Of a DNA stretch of 64,000 bases, positions 1-14,204 are shown one piece after another; position 1 is the stretch's first letter, and each line of letters begins with the position of its first letter. Under the pieces are notes generated by a model. That model did no database searches. It worked only from the letters and a program-made list of their open reading frames with translations, and was not told the DNA's origin. A program made the position numbers and the translations under genes. Source of the stretch: Vespula vulgaris (lineage: Eukaryota; Arthropoda; Insecta; Hymenoptera; Vespidae); the NCBI RefSeq assembly GCF_905475345.1, contig NC_066597.1, positions 5,241,001-5,305,000 on the forward strand. The letters are read 5' to 3'.

Positions 1-979
1 CTCAAGCTTTTAAGCACGCCACGTACTTGGCTCTACCGCACGATAATGGGCTACACTTTTTAAAGTACTATAATACACTACCATTATCGTTTTGCAACCA
101 GTTTCTATCGTCCACTAGGGCAAATTCTTACCTAGTAATTTTCGTCCTAGTATAGCTGAATACGAATGAAATAATAAAGGAAGAAATTTTTAACTTTCAC
201 GAAAAGAAGGAGAATATCTCGATCTCGAAGAAACATTTCAATTGGTGAAAACAATGAAGCTTAGGCTCTTACGTCTCTTTTCTTTTAATTAAAAGATTCA
301 TTTTCATTTATATCTGACCTATCATTGTTCGAGGGTTCATATAGATTAACGAACTTTGTTAGCTACCAATTTTTATCGTCTGAAAAATTAATTTATCCTT
401 TTTAAAAATATTATTCATATGTATTTGAAAAATAAGGATCAAATCGTTTCATTATCGATATTAAAATATTTCACAGGAATAATCAGATTTTTTTATTTGT
501 TTGTTTATTATCTATTTATCATTAATTATAAAATATTTGTAAAGATTATTAAAAAGCTTATATATTCGACAAATCCTATCGTAATTCGTGCAATCGTAAT
601 ATCCATCAATATTTATCGGAAATTGAACATATTTTGAGAAAGAGAGTAAACGAGTTGAGCTCGCTTTATAGTACTAATGAACTCGATCGATCATAATTGG
701 AGGAGGAGAAAAATATAGAATGTAAAAGCATAAATAAGCGTAAAATCTCTCTCTCTCTTTCTTTCTGTCTTTATCTATTTATTTATTTATCTATCTAATC
801 ATCTATACATCTATCTCTCATTGGTAAAAAGAAAGTTGAACAGAGGTTCGCGAATTCTACACAGCAACGATAAAATTGCAAGAGAAAACTCGAAGAAAAG
901 TGTCGGTCGAACGAATGGTAGAAACGCCAGAGATTCTTTAATACCCTGAAATACTAGGATTCCTTGTTTTATGGAAGAA

Positions 980-1022
<43 letters not shown>

Positions 1023-2030
1023 AAGGGGGAGAGCGAGGACGATTTTCGATCGTACTTTTAGGCAAATGAAAGTCGGAAAGAAGAGGAAGAAGAAAAGGAA
1101 TGCGAAGGGAAAATTGCGAGAAGTTAAAAAGGTGGCTGCTTTTCTACGGTCGATCTTCGAGTGACGTGACAGAAGGGTCGTAAAAGTACGAATATCGATG
1201 AATGGGAAGGATAAAAGAGACACCTCAGGTGTAAAACCAGTGGGGGACACGCCGCCAACAGAAAAAGGGATATTATTGGAAAATCAATAAAAAAGAATCA
1301 AACAGCTTAAAATTTACTAATTATTTATGATAACAAAAAATATACGTAAAAGCGAAAAAAATGACGAAACTTAAACCCATTCTTCTTAATAAAATGACGA
1401 TTTATTTTAAAAATATGTCCATTATTATAACATAAATTATTATCGTATCTTAATGATATATAAATAGACACAATAATAAATTGAAATAGTGTTTTATTTA
1501 TATTGTCACCGACTTTTGTATTTTTTCTTTTATGTTTCTTGTTTATTATCTCCAATAAAACAAAACAAAATAAAAATTTACGAAACAGAAATTCAAACTT
1601 TATTCTAATCAAGATTTTGATACCTACAAATTATTCTTGTCTTTAAAATACTCTTTCCTCTCTGACCCTCGCAAAAATATACGAATGACGCGAGTAAAGT
1701 GGGCCCATCCGGTATTGCACATAGGGGAGAGTTCTCCTAAATCTCGGGCAACGTTTTAAAAGTTATAAATAACAGCACCGCGAGTGGTAGGACGAACCGT
1801 GCTTTCTACGAGCTTCCGTGTTGTGAGCTTTTCCACGGCGGGTGTCGCTTATCGCACGGCGAGCTTACAAATCTTACACGATAACTTCTTGAAAACGAGC
1901 AAGGATACTTCGAATTTAATGGTTTTCGAACTACTAGTAAACCTATCCTCGTTTCTTTTTAATATTTCTTTCATTTTTTATTATATAAACTCTATAAAGA
2001 ATACAAATTCTCATTATTGATACACTAAAA

Positions 2031-2072
<42 letters not shown>

Positions 2073-2358
2073 ATGTAATCGATCGATAAAAGTCAAATCT
2101 AATGAATATTATTCGTTCAACAAATAGAAATAGAGTTCATCAAAATTTATCGTGCAAACATATCAGTTATGTTCGACACGCGCTTTTAAAGCGAATGAAT
2201 CCATTAAGAGAGAAGGATGGAAATGGAATAAAGAAAAAAGGAAAAAAATGATAAAAGGAAGGTAAAAAAGACAAAACTCAACCACAATTTTGACGTCATC
2301 ATTACTTGATATATATCTATATACTAGAAGACAATCCAAGAAAAGAAGGGTGAAAGAT
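1..2358. other. Intergenic left flank
   Basis: No coding exon is recognisable on either strand. The stretch is AT-rich. It holds a (GA)n run with a short CAGA tail at about 980-1021 and an (AT)n run at 2033-2070. A GC-richer patch near 1690-1900 has an open plus frame but no recognisable motif. The 3' untranslated region of gene 1 must lie in its right part; no clear polyadenylation signal was identified. Confidence 0.6.
2033..2070. repeat. (AT)n microsatellite
   Basis: About 38 bases of uninterrupted AT dinucleotide, intergenic, downstream of gene 1. Confidence 0.95.
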
Positions 2359-5300
2359 TCACGCGGGCAGTACTGTTGAAAATACGTCGAGCACACTCCT
2401 GCGGCATTCCGGATAAAGGGCGTGGCAGTTTTCGCCCGCTACCTGCTTGCCCAGCCGCTCGGCTGCCCTGTATTCTCGATCCCCGTACTCATCGTACTCC
2501 TCCTCGGTACTCGACGGCCTGCAAAATCCACAGAAATTCTTCACCGTCCAACAACGACGTTCTTTCTTTGAAAAAATTATGAAAGCCAACGCATGTCATA
2601 GCCACCACTACCACTACTACTATCCCAACTATGGACAAAAGCAAAAGAGAGTAGGATGGATGAGGTTCTCTTTTTTCGATTCATTCCCACCTCTTCCTTT
2701 TCCTCCTTCTCCTCCTTCTCCTCCTCCTCTTCCTCCTCCTCCTCCTTCTATTCCATCTCTCGAATTCCTCTTTTTGTCTCTTTCATTCTACCCAGGAGTT
2801 TTCTTGAATTTTCGAAAATCTGTAGCACGGCTAGACTACGCGATCGATAAGTAAGGTCGCTGCTTTCCCGAGCTGGATATATCTTAAACTACACGCCCAC
2901 GATAGCGTTCCACATTTCTTCGAAATTTTTTTCTCCCAAATTTATTCTAGTTATTTTTTAAATATATTCGAGATTTTGGGAAATTAATGTAACATTTCTT
3001 TTTTCGATAATAATAAGAAGGCTATTTTGAATAAGTCGAAATTATTACTACAAGAGACCTACTTATAAAAGCAATATATATATATATATATATATATATG
3101 CATTGTATTATATATATATATATATGTACTTCTTTTTAATATAGTATATTTTTTATATAGCTAGCATTATTCTTTTGCTCGAATATACACCTACGTATTT
3201 CATAAATGAGAATTTATGTAGTAGCTCTGAGTACGTTAAATTTACTCTGATAATAATGATAAAACGGTCTGTATGTGGGCGGTACCGAAAACGTGTGTAT
3301 ATATATATATATATATTAATATACATTATATATATAATACATATATAGTATTCGAATTCTGCTCTTGTGTTTCGTACGTTCTTCGAATGGTCAATGAAAT
3401 AATAAAATTATCCAATCTTATCTTGAAAATTCGACTTTTGGTCGTACAGAGAAAGCCGACTTATACCATGAAACTAAAGCAGATAAATATAGGTATATGC
3501 CTACGTATGTATACGTATATACAAATTGCGTAAATTTGTCGTGTATGCTAATGTTTATTAACTTCTCCAAGCGGACCGTTGGCATTAGAGATTTTCTCAA
3601 GTATACTCCTAGCATAATTGTACCGCAAAGGGATGATTTAGAAGTGGGACACTAGCTCGATGGTTAATGCTACGACAGTTTGCGGAACGAAACGAAATTG
3701 CACGGACACTCTTATTGTACTATTTCTCAATTTTAATTGAATTCACGAAGCTCAGGAACAATGTTATCTATTTATCAACGTATTAGGCAGAATCAATGAA
3801 AAAAGGAAAATAGATAAATTAGTTATAAGAACAAAAAGAAAATAATAATATTTAATTACTTACTTAAAAAATAGTTGCATTAATTGACCAAATAATCCGT
3901 GATGTGCATCAAAGGGTACGTGAGCTATTTCGCAAATGGCTCTTAACAGACAGGCTTTCCCACCGAATCCATAAATGGTTGCGGCCTTTTCAAGAATTTT
4001 ATAAATACTCCATCTACTTTTTGTATTTCTGGTATAGTAAACTCCAGGCTCAGTAAAGTCCGTACTATTCATTGGCAGTGCATATATTATTTTGATAAAA
4101 ACTCCAACGATTACACTTTCACGGTCCAATTGCAATGGTGTTCCTAGGCCAAAGATCAACTGTTTAAAGAAGAGAAATGAATCGTAGAGATCGGAAATAA
4201 ATTTTGATAATCGAAAATATAATTAATTTAAGATAGATTAATTGTAACCTTTGCATGGTTAGAACGATGAAAATTACGATCGTGTTAGGCAATTCGAGCA
4301 AATATGCAGTAAGGATTTATTATTTCGCCGTTGAAAATAAAGTATCGGTCTATCGGAGTTTCGGGTGTATTTTCTCGACCAATCCGGAGGAAAGCCACCG
4401 TCCAGATACTCCCGGAACGATCCAATGCGGAAATTCGCGGTTTTATCGGAAATTCATACACGGACGACGGCTCACATCGTAGTAGTACACGAGCCTCCTA
4501 CGGAAATTGGACGAACTACAAACGATCGTCTGGAAATCATGGATGTTGGACAACGATTATCATGGTCTATGCGTAGAAAGAAGATCGAGTTTTATTTACG
4601 ATTCGATTAGAATTCGAGGGATTATATTCCGATCGTAATAATGTAACGATACCAATTTTTCTTTATCGACGATAATCTTTTTCATCTCGATCGATACACC
4701 TATATACATTTAAAACTTTTAACATTATAATATTGAAAGAAATGTTCGAATAACAAAAAAGTTAATACTCTTATTCCTTTTTAATATCTTTGTCCTGACT
4801 CATAATAAAAGATGCTGTTTTATATTTCGCTATAGAATTATCCAAAGGGATTCTTCGAAGAACAAAAGTATAATAAATTCTTCGCAAGTAGAAACGATCG
4901 GCATACCTATCTATTTCTCTCTTTCCATACTTTCCTTTTCCGGTCGTTGCAGATAGAAGAAATAGGCTATATCGATTTCGCGTTCGAACGACCGACTCGA
5001 CCGACTCGACCAAAGTAAAAACGCTTTTCACAAGTCTCGCGTACAAAAAGCTTTTTGCGAATCTCGTTAAACTGTCCTATCCAGACGTGAACATGATTCT
5101 CCGTGAAAATTTGTGATGGTTTTTATCGAAAATTCATAGGAATTAAAGGTAACGTGCTTTTTGTTACGTCTTCGTAAATAAATAAATCAAATATGTATCA
5201 TATATTCATTTACAAAGATAGAAAGATTCTTTCGTTTCTCGAATCATTTTCAAATTTCGAATTTTTTTCGTACTTTCGAAGAGAAATGAAGAAAAAAATC

Positions 5301-6270
5301 AAGCGAATAATTGGAACTAGGTAGTATATGATTTACTGTGCGATGACTATTATAGAATTAGACGCATAATTAGATGTCTACCATGATGCACTTGTTCGCC
5401 TTATGTTTACGTGCACTACCTCTTACCACCAAACTTCCTTGTCAACGCTCGATTACACTTCCCCCATCTCATGCGATATAGAATAGAATAGAATTCAACG
5501 ATGAGCTGGTGTAATCGTTGCATCGTGTCTCCTCTATTCCAACGATCTAATTATGTACGTGATTGGATTCCCGATAATTAGACGCAAATCGAACGTATCC
5601 GTATTTCATTCGCAATCCCTTTCTGTTTACATTCTGCAACGATAAACCTTGTTATAAAAGTTACTATTTGTTATGAACGAGCATATTAATTGTTGAAAAT
5701 AACAAGAGTTTATCCGGAATTTTGTTTTACAATTCAACGTAGCTCGTTGTATTTCTTTTATATTTTGATTTATTGCATTAAATTGGCCAATAAACAATAT
5801 CAAAATTTTCTACTGAACTTGTAGTGTTTTTTTATCGAATACAGTATCGATTGTTTAAATATAAAAACATTGAAAATTTCCACATTGCTTATTTGCCGAT
5901 ACATTATTTTTTATGAGTGATAATTAGGATGCATAATAATAACGCGAACACACCGAGAGCGATGAAACAACTACGACGACGACAACGACGACAACATAAC
6001 ACGATGTTAATCTCGCGCATATATATTCCTTGCGATGCTTTTAAGCTACCCTAATTACCATCAAGGTTGCTGTTAATGTTCCACCACTCTATTTTTAAGA
6101 AAGTCCAGCACGGGACGCCTTAAAATAGAGTAATTACAGTTTCTCTTATAGAGCCTTACTTTAAAAAGTGCCTCGAATATGTCTAGATATCTACCTACGC
6201 GAAGTGACTCGATTCCGCCCACGTTTTTTCCTCTTGTTTCACTTTAACCATGTAAAAATAACATTCTCTC

Positions 6271-6313
<43 letters not shown>

Positions 6314-6987
6314 CTCTCGCTCTCTCTCTCTCTCTTGCTCTCTCTCTCTTTCTCTCTCGATAAGAGTCTGTTTCTTTTTCTATAAATAACATTCTCATAT
6401 ATATTTCTAATATAATGAGATAATATTGTATAATTTCAGAAAAAATTATTGAAATAAAAATATCACGAAAATGTAAACTTTGCCTCTCAGAATTAATCGA
6501 AAAATAAACTTATATACGTATCTCGATTACATGTGAAATAATGACAACGGTATAAAAAACATTTTTGTCTACTTGGAAATTATTTAAATGAAAAAAATAT
6601 ATATAATTTCATAATATATATGTATATTATATATATATAATAATTTAATATATATACATATTAAATTAATGATTAACCAGGAGACATATTATCATTAAAT
6701 GAATTTCTAGATGTTATTAAGTTATCGAAAATCGCGACGAAAGAAAAAAAATGAAAAAGGAAGAACATAGCTTCTTCGATCAAATGAAAACGTACCAAAA
6801 GGGTCGGGGATATCTGTGGACCGGGAAAGATCAAGGTTCTCTTTTCCCGCGATGAGATCGTCGTATCGTTGACCTTCGCTGCTCCTCGAAGACCGATCAC
6901 ATCCTTTATATCGTCGATTCGTTGATAAGAATTTTCAGATTTCCAAAGTAACAGAAAAAACAGCACAATTCTCTTCGCAGTTGACAT
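2359..6987 (-). CDS. DM4/12 family secreted protein, gene 1 (subfamily A)
   Basis: Three coding exons, complement(join(2359..2518,3864..4159,6796..6987)), give 215 aa from ATG to TGA with GT-AG introns in phases 0 and 2. Exon 1 starts with MSTAKRIVLFFLLLW, a signal-like hydrophobic run, followed by an R-E-K-R site at residues 47-50 and then TLIFP. Exon 2 begins LIFGLGTP and carries Y-ALP, a sequon N-S-T at 95, K-SRW, and the core CLLRAICE with Cys134 and Cys140. The last exon starts PSST, has the acidic YDEYGDREY segment, then Cys194 and Cys201 (C-x6-C), and ends STVLPA. This is the DM4/12 domain pattern; the molecular function of the family is unknown. Exon 2 is undivided where genes 2 and 3 have a phase-1 intron before SRW. 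Intron 1 is 2.6 kb, with long GC-richer open stretches around 4255-4610 that are not joined here. A GA-rich microsatellite lies just upstream of the start. Secretion and processing are inference. Confidence 0.85.
2684..2752. repeat. (CCT/CTT)n low-complexity tract
   Basis: Pyrimidine trinucleotide run inside intron 2 of gene 1, close to the acceptor of its last exon. On the gene's strand it reads as purine-rich GGA repeats. Apparent proline-rich or serine-rich open frames over it are artefacts of the repeat. Confidence 0.85.
3075..3127. repeat. Interrupted (AT)n microsatellite
   Basis: Two AT dinucleotide blocks separated by a short spacer, in intron 2 of gene 1. A further AT block lies at about 3299-3340. 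Confidence 0.85.
6265..6358. repeat. (CT)n microsatellite
   Basis: About 94 bases of CT dinucleotide with a few G and T interruptions, in intron 1 of gene 1. Confidence 0.95.
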
Positions 6988-7058
6988 TCTAAACTCTGAT
7001 CTTCCTTCCTAGCGATCTGACTTTCTGATCGAACGAAGAGGTTTACGAAGAACGAAGG

Positions 7059-7190
7059 GAGAGCGAGAGAGAAAGATTAAGAGAGAGAGAGAAAGAGGAA
7101 AAGAGAGAAAGAGAGAAAGACAGAGAGAGAGAGAAAGAGTGAGAGAAAGAGAAAGAGAGAGAGAATGAAAAAGAGAGAGAGAGAGAGAAA
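7059..7190. repeat. Imperfect (GA)n microsatellite upstream of gene 1
   Basis: Purine-only GA/GAAA tract starting about 70 bases upstream of the gene 1 start codon. It probably sits in the promoter or 5' untranslated region. GA tracts at insect promoters can bind GAGA-type factors; whether this one does is unknown. Confidence 0.85.
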
Positions 7191-9238
7191 CAACGAACAA
7201 AAGAAGTGGAAGAGTGCTCTCGAACTGGATTCTTTCCAGACATCTGTAAAGTTCTCTCGCTGCCGGCTGTTTACATCGTTCTACAAACCGCAATGATCCG
7301 TCAAAGAAGCTACCTGCCTAAACTACCTCGTCGAGTCAATTAAATGAAATGTTGGAACGCTTACACGCTTCATTCACGAGTCGTTGCGCCTAAAACGGGA
7401 TCGGAATATATCGTATATTTATATTTTCTTACCTACTTTGCATCTCTCTTATTTCCTTCTTCATACTTAAGTAAATCCATGAAGCTGATAATGTCGTATT
7501 TGTCGAACAAACACGTTGAAGTATTTTACATAACGTAGATAATAACATCGTTACTCGAGAGTTCGTAGAAAACCGATGGAGCAATTCTTTTCTTGTTTTT
7601 TCTTTTTCTTTATTTTACCACTTAAATCTGATAATTGTACTAATACGAGCTCATATGGTTCGAAGTTTCTTTCAGAGAAGTTTATTTGTCCTATTAGAGA
7701 GCATAATTCTGTTCTCGTGCACTCGCCGAGCGATCTCTTATTTATTTACTTTCTTGTTTCTTTCTTTCTTTTGTTTTCTTTTCCTGATTTTTTTTTGTAA
7801 CAATTTTTTTCTCTTTTCTTTTCCTTTTTTTGAGATATTTCGGGGAACAATCGTGGTCGCAAAGATGAAAGAAATTTTTGCATTAGACGACTACCCACAT
7901 AAGGTTCTATCCCCTTATACAAGAAGGGTGACTTTTATGAGCTCGTTCGTGGGAGAAGAAGGAGAGTTGTAATTCAATTTAATGCTGGAATAAAGCGTCC
8001 CGTTGCTTCACGGAGATTCCACGATGTCCTCGAATTACGGAACGCGCTAGCCTCGCATTCGCTCGGTATAAGATCTTCGTTACGTAGATGCTATGACATT
8101 TTTCCACAAACTGGTCTGAGGCTGCCTTTCTTATTACGAAGATTCGCAAAGGAATGTTATGTAGTAATAAAGATGCTTGACAAATTTGGACGACGCTAAT
8201 CCGTTTAAAAATACGAATAGTCTTAAAATATCTGAAATATGCTTTTATTTTTCCTCTTCAAATTAATTTATTTGAAAATAAACTATTAAACCAATTGTTT
8301 CTTAAAATATTGAGCTGCTCAATAAATAATGTCGGCATTTTCAATAATAAATATTAAATCCAGTGTTATTTATTTACATATAAAATATTGATAATTGTAA
8401 CGTTATTTATTGGTCAACTTTCAAAATATAAAAATTTGAAGATATTTGTTTAATTCATTAATAAATACTGTTATAAATAATGAGGTTATTTTTTATTAGC
8501 ATTTATCACAATGTGTACAATTATTTTATTGTTCTTACTTTTAAAAGTTTACTTTATTTATGAATAATCCTAATAATTTCATGATAAAAACGAATGAAAA
8601 GTAATTGCAAGAAATATGAATAGATATCTAGGTCTGATTAAAAATATAAAATTTTCCGAAAATCGTGCTGGTAAAGAAGTCGTAGAAACCGCGAAATTGT
8701 CAAACAAGCTTTTATAATAAACCCTTCGAACAAACTGCTCCAAATCACGGACATTCGACGACTACGAAACTCCAGGCCGTGTCGGGTACGTGTAAGCGAA
8801 ATAATATCGTTTCGTTTCCAGACACGTTTCTAAATATCGTAGAGCGTTCTCTCGAAATTGTGGCACATTGAAAACGGAAAGGGAAACACGAGCTAGCGAC
8901 TGTTACTTGCGCCGTTTTCAAACGGTCTACTCATCAAAGTTTACCTTGAGACCAATGTAATGTCTCACATTTTATGAAACTACGTTTTAATGAAAACCAA
9001 AATATTATTCTGGAAATACAACGAACATATCAAAACGCTTGACCGATTATTATTGTCTTTATAATTCACATTTTTTTGCTCTTTGTAGAGTTCTTTAATA
9101 TATTTGAAATAATATATTTCAATATCCTACATATATATTTCATATATAGAATATGAAATATATTTCAGTGTAATAATATTCAATAATAAAATATATAAGT
9201 GATAAAATAATGAAATAATATATATATATTATATATAT

Positions 9239-9243
9239 AATAC

Positions 9244-9291
<48 letters not shown>
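9239..9291. repeat. (AT)n/(ATAC)n microsatellite
   Basis: ACAT units followed by about 35 bases of AT dinucleotide, intergenic. Confidence 0.9.
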
Positions 9292-9295
<4 letters not shown>

Positions 9296-12134
9296 CCCGT
9301 ATAAACTTATATAATCCGCTACTATTGATACTATCCGCTCTTACGCTCTAACTTCTCATTTCTTATTTTCTAATTAATCCTATTGCTTTTCAATGAATTT
9401 TTTCCAATTATTATAACCCTATGACAAAAAGTGTTTCTTTGCTATAACTAACAATAAAAACGGCGAAGAGGTGGAGGTTGTTCAGGAGCAAAATCGAAGG
9501 ATTAAATTCGCAAGATAATGTAACAATCAACTCTATATCTCGATTGAAATCTTTAGTCGTCATATCTTTTCCAAGACGATCTAATAAGCGGGACGACAGA
9601 GACGATTTCACGATGGAGGTAGGTATCACGATTTCAATGATGAAGGAAAACGTCCCGGTTTATACCATCTCTTTTCGCATCCGCTCCAACTTTTATGTCG
9701 GCCGATCGAACCATCGTAAATCTTGATCAATGGAAAAGGACTGTCTCCTCTCCCCCTTTTTCCCCCTCTCTCTCTCTTTCTCTCTTTTTTCCGACCCTCA
9801 GCTTCATCTCTTCACCCAACGAAGCAAAAGAGAGAAAAAGAGAGAAAGAGAATTTTCTTTGTGATTTCTAGTACAACAGGTTTCTTGTTAACAAGAGTCG
9901 GTGATACTTCAAAGAAAAGAAAAAAAAAAGCAAATTTCTATCGTTATCCCAGCGAATTGTCCAACATTAAATAGTTTCTAACTCTTTTCACTTGTTGGCA
10001 ACGATTTAAATCATAACTCCTTATTATTATTACGAAGAGATTGACGATAATACGAGGAATTATCTGTTATCGGATTTTCAGAAGTAGTCAAGAGAGATTA
10101 TAGTATTATGGTATTAGACTATTAAGGAAACAGAAATAGGAATATACCTATTTAGATATAATAATAGATGTCATATACATATTATAAATTATCTATTTTG
10201 AAACGTTATGAATCCGCTCGAACTATAACAAACAACAGATCTTCATGTAGCAGATCTTTGCTACTTAGAAATTCCCTAAGTTTGCATTTAGAGCAAAGTC
10301 ATTCCTCGAAGAGGCGGTTAACCGTCATAATTCGACGCGGAAAGCGAATGATTTTCGAGTGGATACCGAAGTATACTTGATCTTCAATCGAATATGTTTC
10401 TTGAAGAGCTAAAGCACCGACGATTTTTGATAAATTAAATCGGGCATTCTCATTTTCGTATTTCTCTCAACTATTTAAGATTATAAATAGAACTCGGACA
10501 TAAGGTTCGTACGAGATAAATATAGAAACTGGACCATTTTTACAACGAGTCTCGAGAAAACTCGACAGCCCTTCGGCAAGCTTCCTCCTCCATGAGGCAG
10601 GTTAACACGCTCTAGTTTGAACAAACCGAAAAGTGTATTCCTACAATATGAAGTTTGAAATCTCTCTCTTTCTCAAACTCCACTTGTTTCTGACGACGCT
10701 AAACAGTAAAAACAGCCCAAAGCATTAGCCTGTGAATTCTCCAAGATGATTCTATCTTTCGAGGCACGTAAACTGGATTTCCCTGTCAATAATTAAGAAC
10801 ATTATTCTCTTGAGTTCTAATCTTTCTTACAACGCTTTTAACGAGCATATATCTAACATTGGTTTATTATCATTCATCATCGCCATTATTGACTTTTACG
10901 CGTTTAATATATCGACCCTATGTCCTTTACCTTAACGAAGAGATTTTACTATCTATCTAACTCAAATAAATCTTCTTACAGAGACGATAACCTTCGTAAG
11001 AAAGTTGAATCCACGCTAATCGTAGAATCTCGATGGATGGTAGAGCAGAGTCGTAAAAGCGAAAGTTAGGGTGACCGCAAAGATCCAACGAAGAGAGACA
11101 ACATTTCGTAGTCCAAGGTCTCAAGGACTTAAGGATACGAAGAGTAACAGAGAGTGTAGTAGTAAGAGGTATGGGCTGGATGGACATCGAAGACCGTTCG
11201 CTCGGTTCACGTGTATATCCTGATGCGTGGAATGTGATTTCGCCATGGAATTGAATTACAACCTTCGAACGACCCAATAAAATTCAACCCCTTGGAATAG
11301 TCCTCTCTCTCTTTCTCTGACACACACTTACTCAAAGTACAACAACCCTTGTACCATGGCATTTGCGGGATTCGCTCGTCTTTTTCTTTACATTTTTACG
11401 ACACCCGACGACGATAAATGAAAGCGCCTTCGTAAAAACTACAAGAATACGATAGAATTTACTTCGCTAGAAGAAAGAGAAAAAGGGGTAAGAGAAAAGG
11501 ATGTGTACAGTGTATCGCAATAGGGTGAAAGAGGAAAAAAAATCAAGTAACTTGATTTTCCTCGAGTTTTCGCCATTTCGAAATACGATCGACGCGAACG
11601 CGAAGTTTTCGATTGTCGCGAAGTGATTGCCGTCATGATTGAGGTTGTCGAACGTCGACGAGGAGAATCGACGGACGTCGAGTAACGATCGATTGCACGT
11701 CGAAAACGTAACGAAAAACCATTAGGCATCGTGGATACAAACCGCCGTCGCGGCCTCTTTTCATTCGTCAGTCCAAAATAAGTGACGTCGACTCGACGAG
11801 CCACAAATCGTGCCGACTTTCGACTCGAATTTAGAGTGAGAGAGAGAAAGATATACCTACATATATACGTGTGTGTGTATATATATATACACCTGTTATA
11901 TATATATAAACAATCACGTATATATGTTCTATATAGTGTCAGAGATAGAAAGAGATAGAAAATATGTTCGCAAAGTTCAAAGGTTTCTACATCGACAGCG
12001 ATGTAACGAAGCAGAAGTAAAATCGTATATTGTCATCCGTTGTTAATTACCGCGAATGGGTTTGTCCTAGAAACTGGTCCTCGGTCACCCTCGTAACCCC
12101 TCCTACTTACCCTTTAACCGGCTTTATCTTCTCT

Positions 12135-12136
<2 letters not shown>

Positions 12137-12174
<38 letters not shown>
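12137..12174. repeat. (CT)n microsatellite
   Basis: About 38 bases of CT dinucleotide, intergenic, first of a pair with the larger tract 190 bases downstream. Confidence 0.95.
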
Positions 12175-12177
<3 letters not shown>

Positions 12178-12361
12178 CGCTCTCGCTCTCGCTTTCGCTC
12201 TACTCCCCTATTCATTTCAACCAGAAGTATTTTCTCTTTACGCGCACCTGTTATCGAAAGAAAGAACTGCCAATAACGTCCGATAACTGCGTCACGTTCT
12301 GTTGCGAGCGCCCGTTATAACCTTCCTTCCCTTTTTCCTCGGGCACTTCTTTTACCACCTT

Positions 12362-12537
<176 letters not shown>

Positions 12538-13246
12538 TTTTTCCTCTCTGTTTCCTAACCTCTTTTATCTCACTTTTTCTCGCATTCCCTTCCTTCTTCT
12601 TCTTTTCCTTCGTTATCTTTTTCTTCTCATCTTTTATCTCACTTTCTGTTCTGTTCCATCTTCTTCCACTCAGTTCCTTTTCCCTTTTATATTTCTAATA
12701 TTGGCTCGAGCGATACCGAACAACCAACGTAAGTCATAAATTACGTTTCGGTTTCGGTACAGCCGTGCGCATTTTCGCGTATCTGCGTCGAACAGTGCAA
12801 TGGCAATGTGCAAGACAAGGAACACCTGTGGCAATAACAGTAGTAGTAGTAGTAGCAGTAGGACGAAGAGGAGAATAAAAAGGAGTAGGTGCAGTATCCA
12901 GTAGTAATAGCGACAGCATGCCGGCGCCATCTTTTCTTCGAACTTTAATTTCACTTGACAATCCCCCGGGGAATTACTCGAAATTTATCGACTTCATATT
13001 CTTTATCGGCAACCATCCGAATGGACCGCATCGAGTGATAAGAATAAAACGTTTCGCCAGGATTCTTTTAAATGACTTCGCGATTGTCATGCGACGATTT
13101 AACCGGATGAATATTTGAATTATTTCATTTATTTCACGTTACGCTCAATTTTTTTCTTTTAATTAAGTGTCTTAAAAATCAATGCGATTGAAACGAAAAA
13201 AAAGAAATTCAACGAAACAATTCATATAAATTAATAGAATTCAAAA

Positions 13247-13252
13247 TTTATT
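13247..13252 (-). promoter_or_regulatory. Candidate polyadenylation signal of gene 2
   Basis: AATAAA on the minus strand about 315 bases after the gene 2 stop codon. The hexamer is common by chance in AT-rich DNA, so the link is tentative. Confidence 0.3.
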
Positions 13253-13319
13253 TTCATGGTCTTAACAATAGAAAAAGAAAAAAATACATTCGATAATTAA
13301 GATCGAAAATCGTTGATTA

Positions 13320-13320
<1 letters not shown>

Positions 13321-13371
<51 letters not shown>

Positions 13372-13397
13372 CTCTCTTTCTCTCTCTCTCTCTCTTT
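13321..13397. repeat. (CT)n microsatellite
   Basis: CT run just beyond the 3' end of gene 2. It lies past a minus-strand AATAAA at 13247-13252 that could serve as that gene's polyadenylation signal or lie within its 3' tail. Confidence 0.9.
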
Positions 13398-13567
13398 CGT
13401 TCTGATAGAACGTTTCCAATGAAATATTTTCCTGGCGAAAATTCGTAACATTGTGGGATTCGAATCAACTTTATTAGTTCAGCCCCGAAGGAGAATGAGT
13501 TCGAATGGACGTTTGCAAACGCTATAACGTCGATGCGTACGCGAAACGACAACATTTAAGCGATACA

Positions 13568-14128
13568 TTATTCTCGAATCTCAGTAAAGTATTCGAGCAG
13601 ACTTTCTGGACATTCGGAAAATATACTCTGACATCGCTCGGGATTTTGTCGACCTGCCAATTCCGCACCGTGATATTCCTGATCGGCATGAGATCTAAAT
13701 GTGTCCGAGGTTGTTGAAGGCCTGCAACAAAATAGAAGAGGATCCTGTTCTACGGAATTTACGAAAATTAAAACCAGCAACGGACCAGCTATCGTCTCTA
13801 TTGCTACGTGTAGATAAAATTGGACAATTTTTTTGGAAATTTAATTAATTCACTAAAAAAAATCAGAAATATTAGTGGCTATAAATTGAATAACTCTTTG
13901 TTATACTCTGACTCGTATAAAAATTATATTATTGATAATGATAAATCGCTATCAAAGAGAAAAAGAACATTATATTAAATGAAATTTTCTGGTAAGCAGT
14001 AGTTTATAAAAAAGGAATCTTTCCAGATCTTATTCGATAGGGATGTATTATTTTTCTTTCTAATCCTGAATTATCTTTCTTTCTCATTTTATTTTAGGAA
14101 ATTATTATAAATACTATAATTGATAATA

Positions 14129-14204
<76 letters not shown>

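Noticed and set aside
4771..5046. Minus frame with RTRNRYSLFLLSATTGK as the first exon of gene 1
   Set aside because: It has an R-x-R followed by LF-like residues but no FP, no start codon and a stop directly upstream. The exon at 6796-6987 fits in phase, signal segment and motif.
10957..11277. Minus frame of 106 codons
   Set aside because: No recognisable motif, signal or homologous pattern. It is kept only as an unassigned open stretch.
11439..11804. Arginine-rich minus frame of 121 codons
   Set aside because: The composition follows CG-rich sequence on the opposite strand, with no domain or splice support. It is more likely a promoter-type island.
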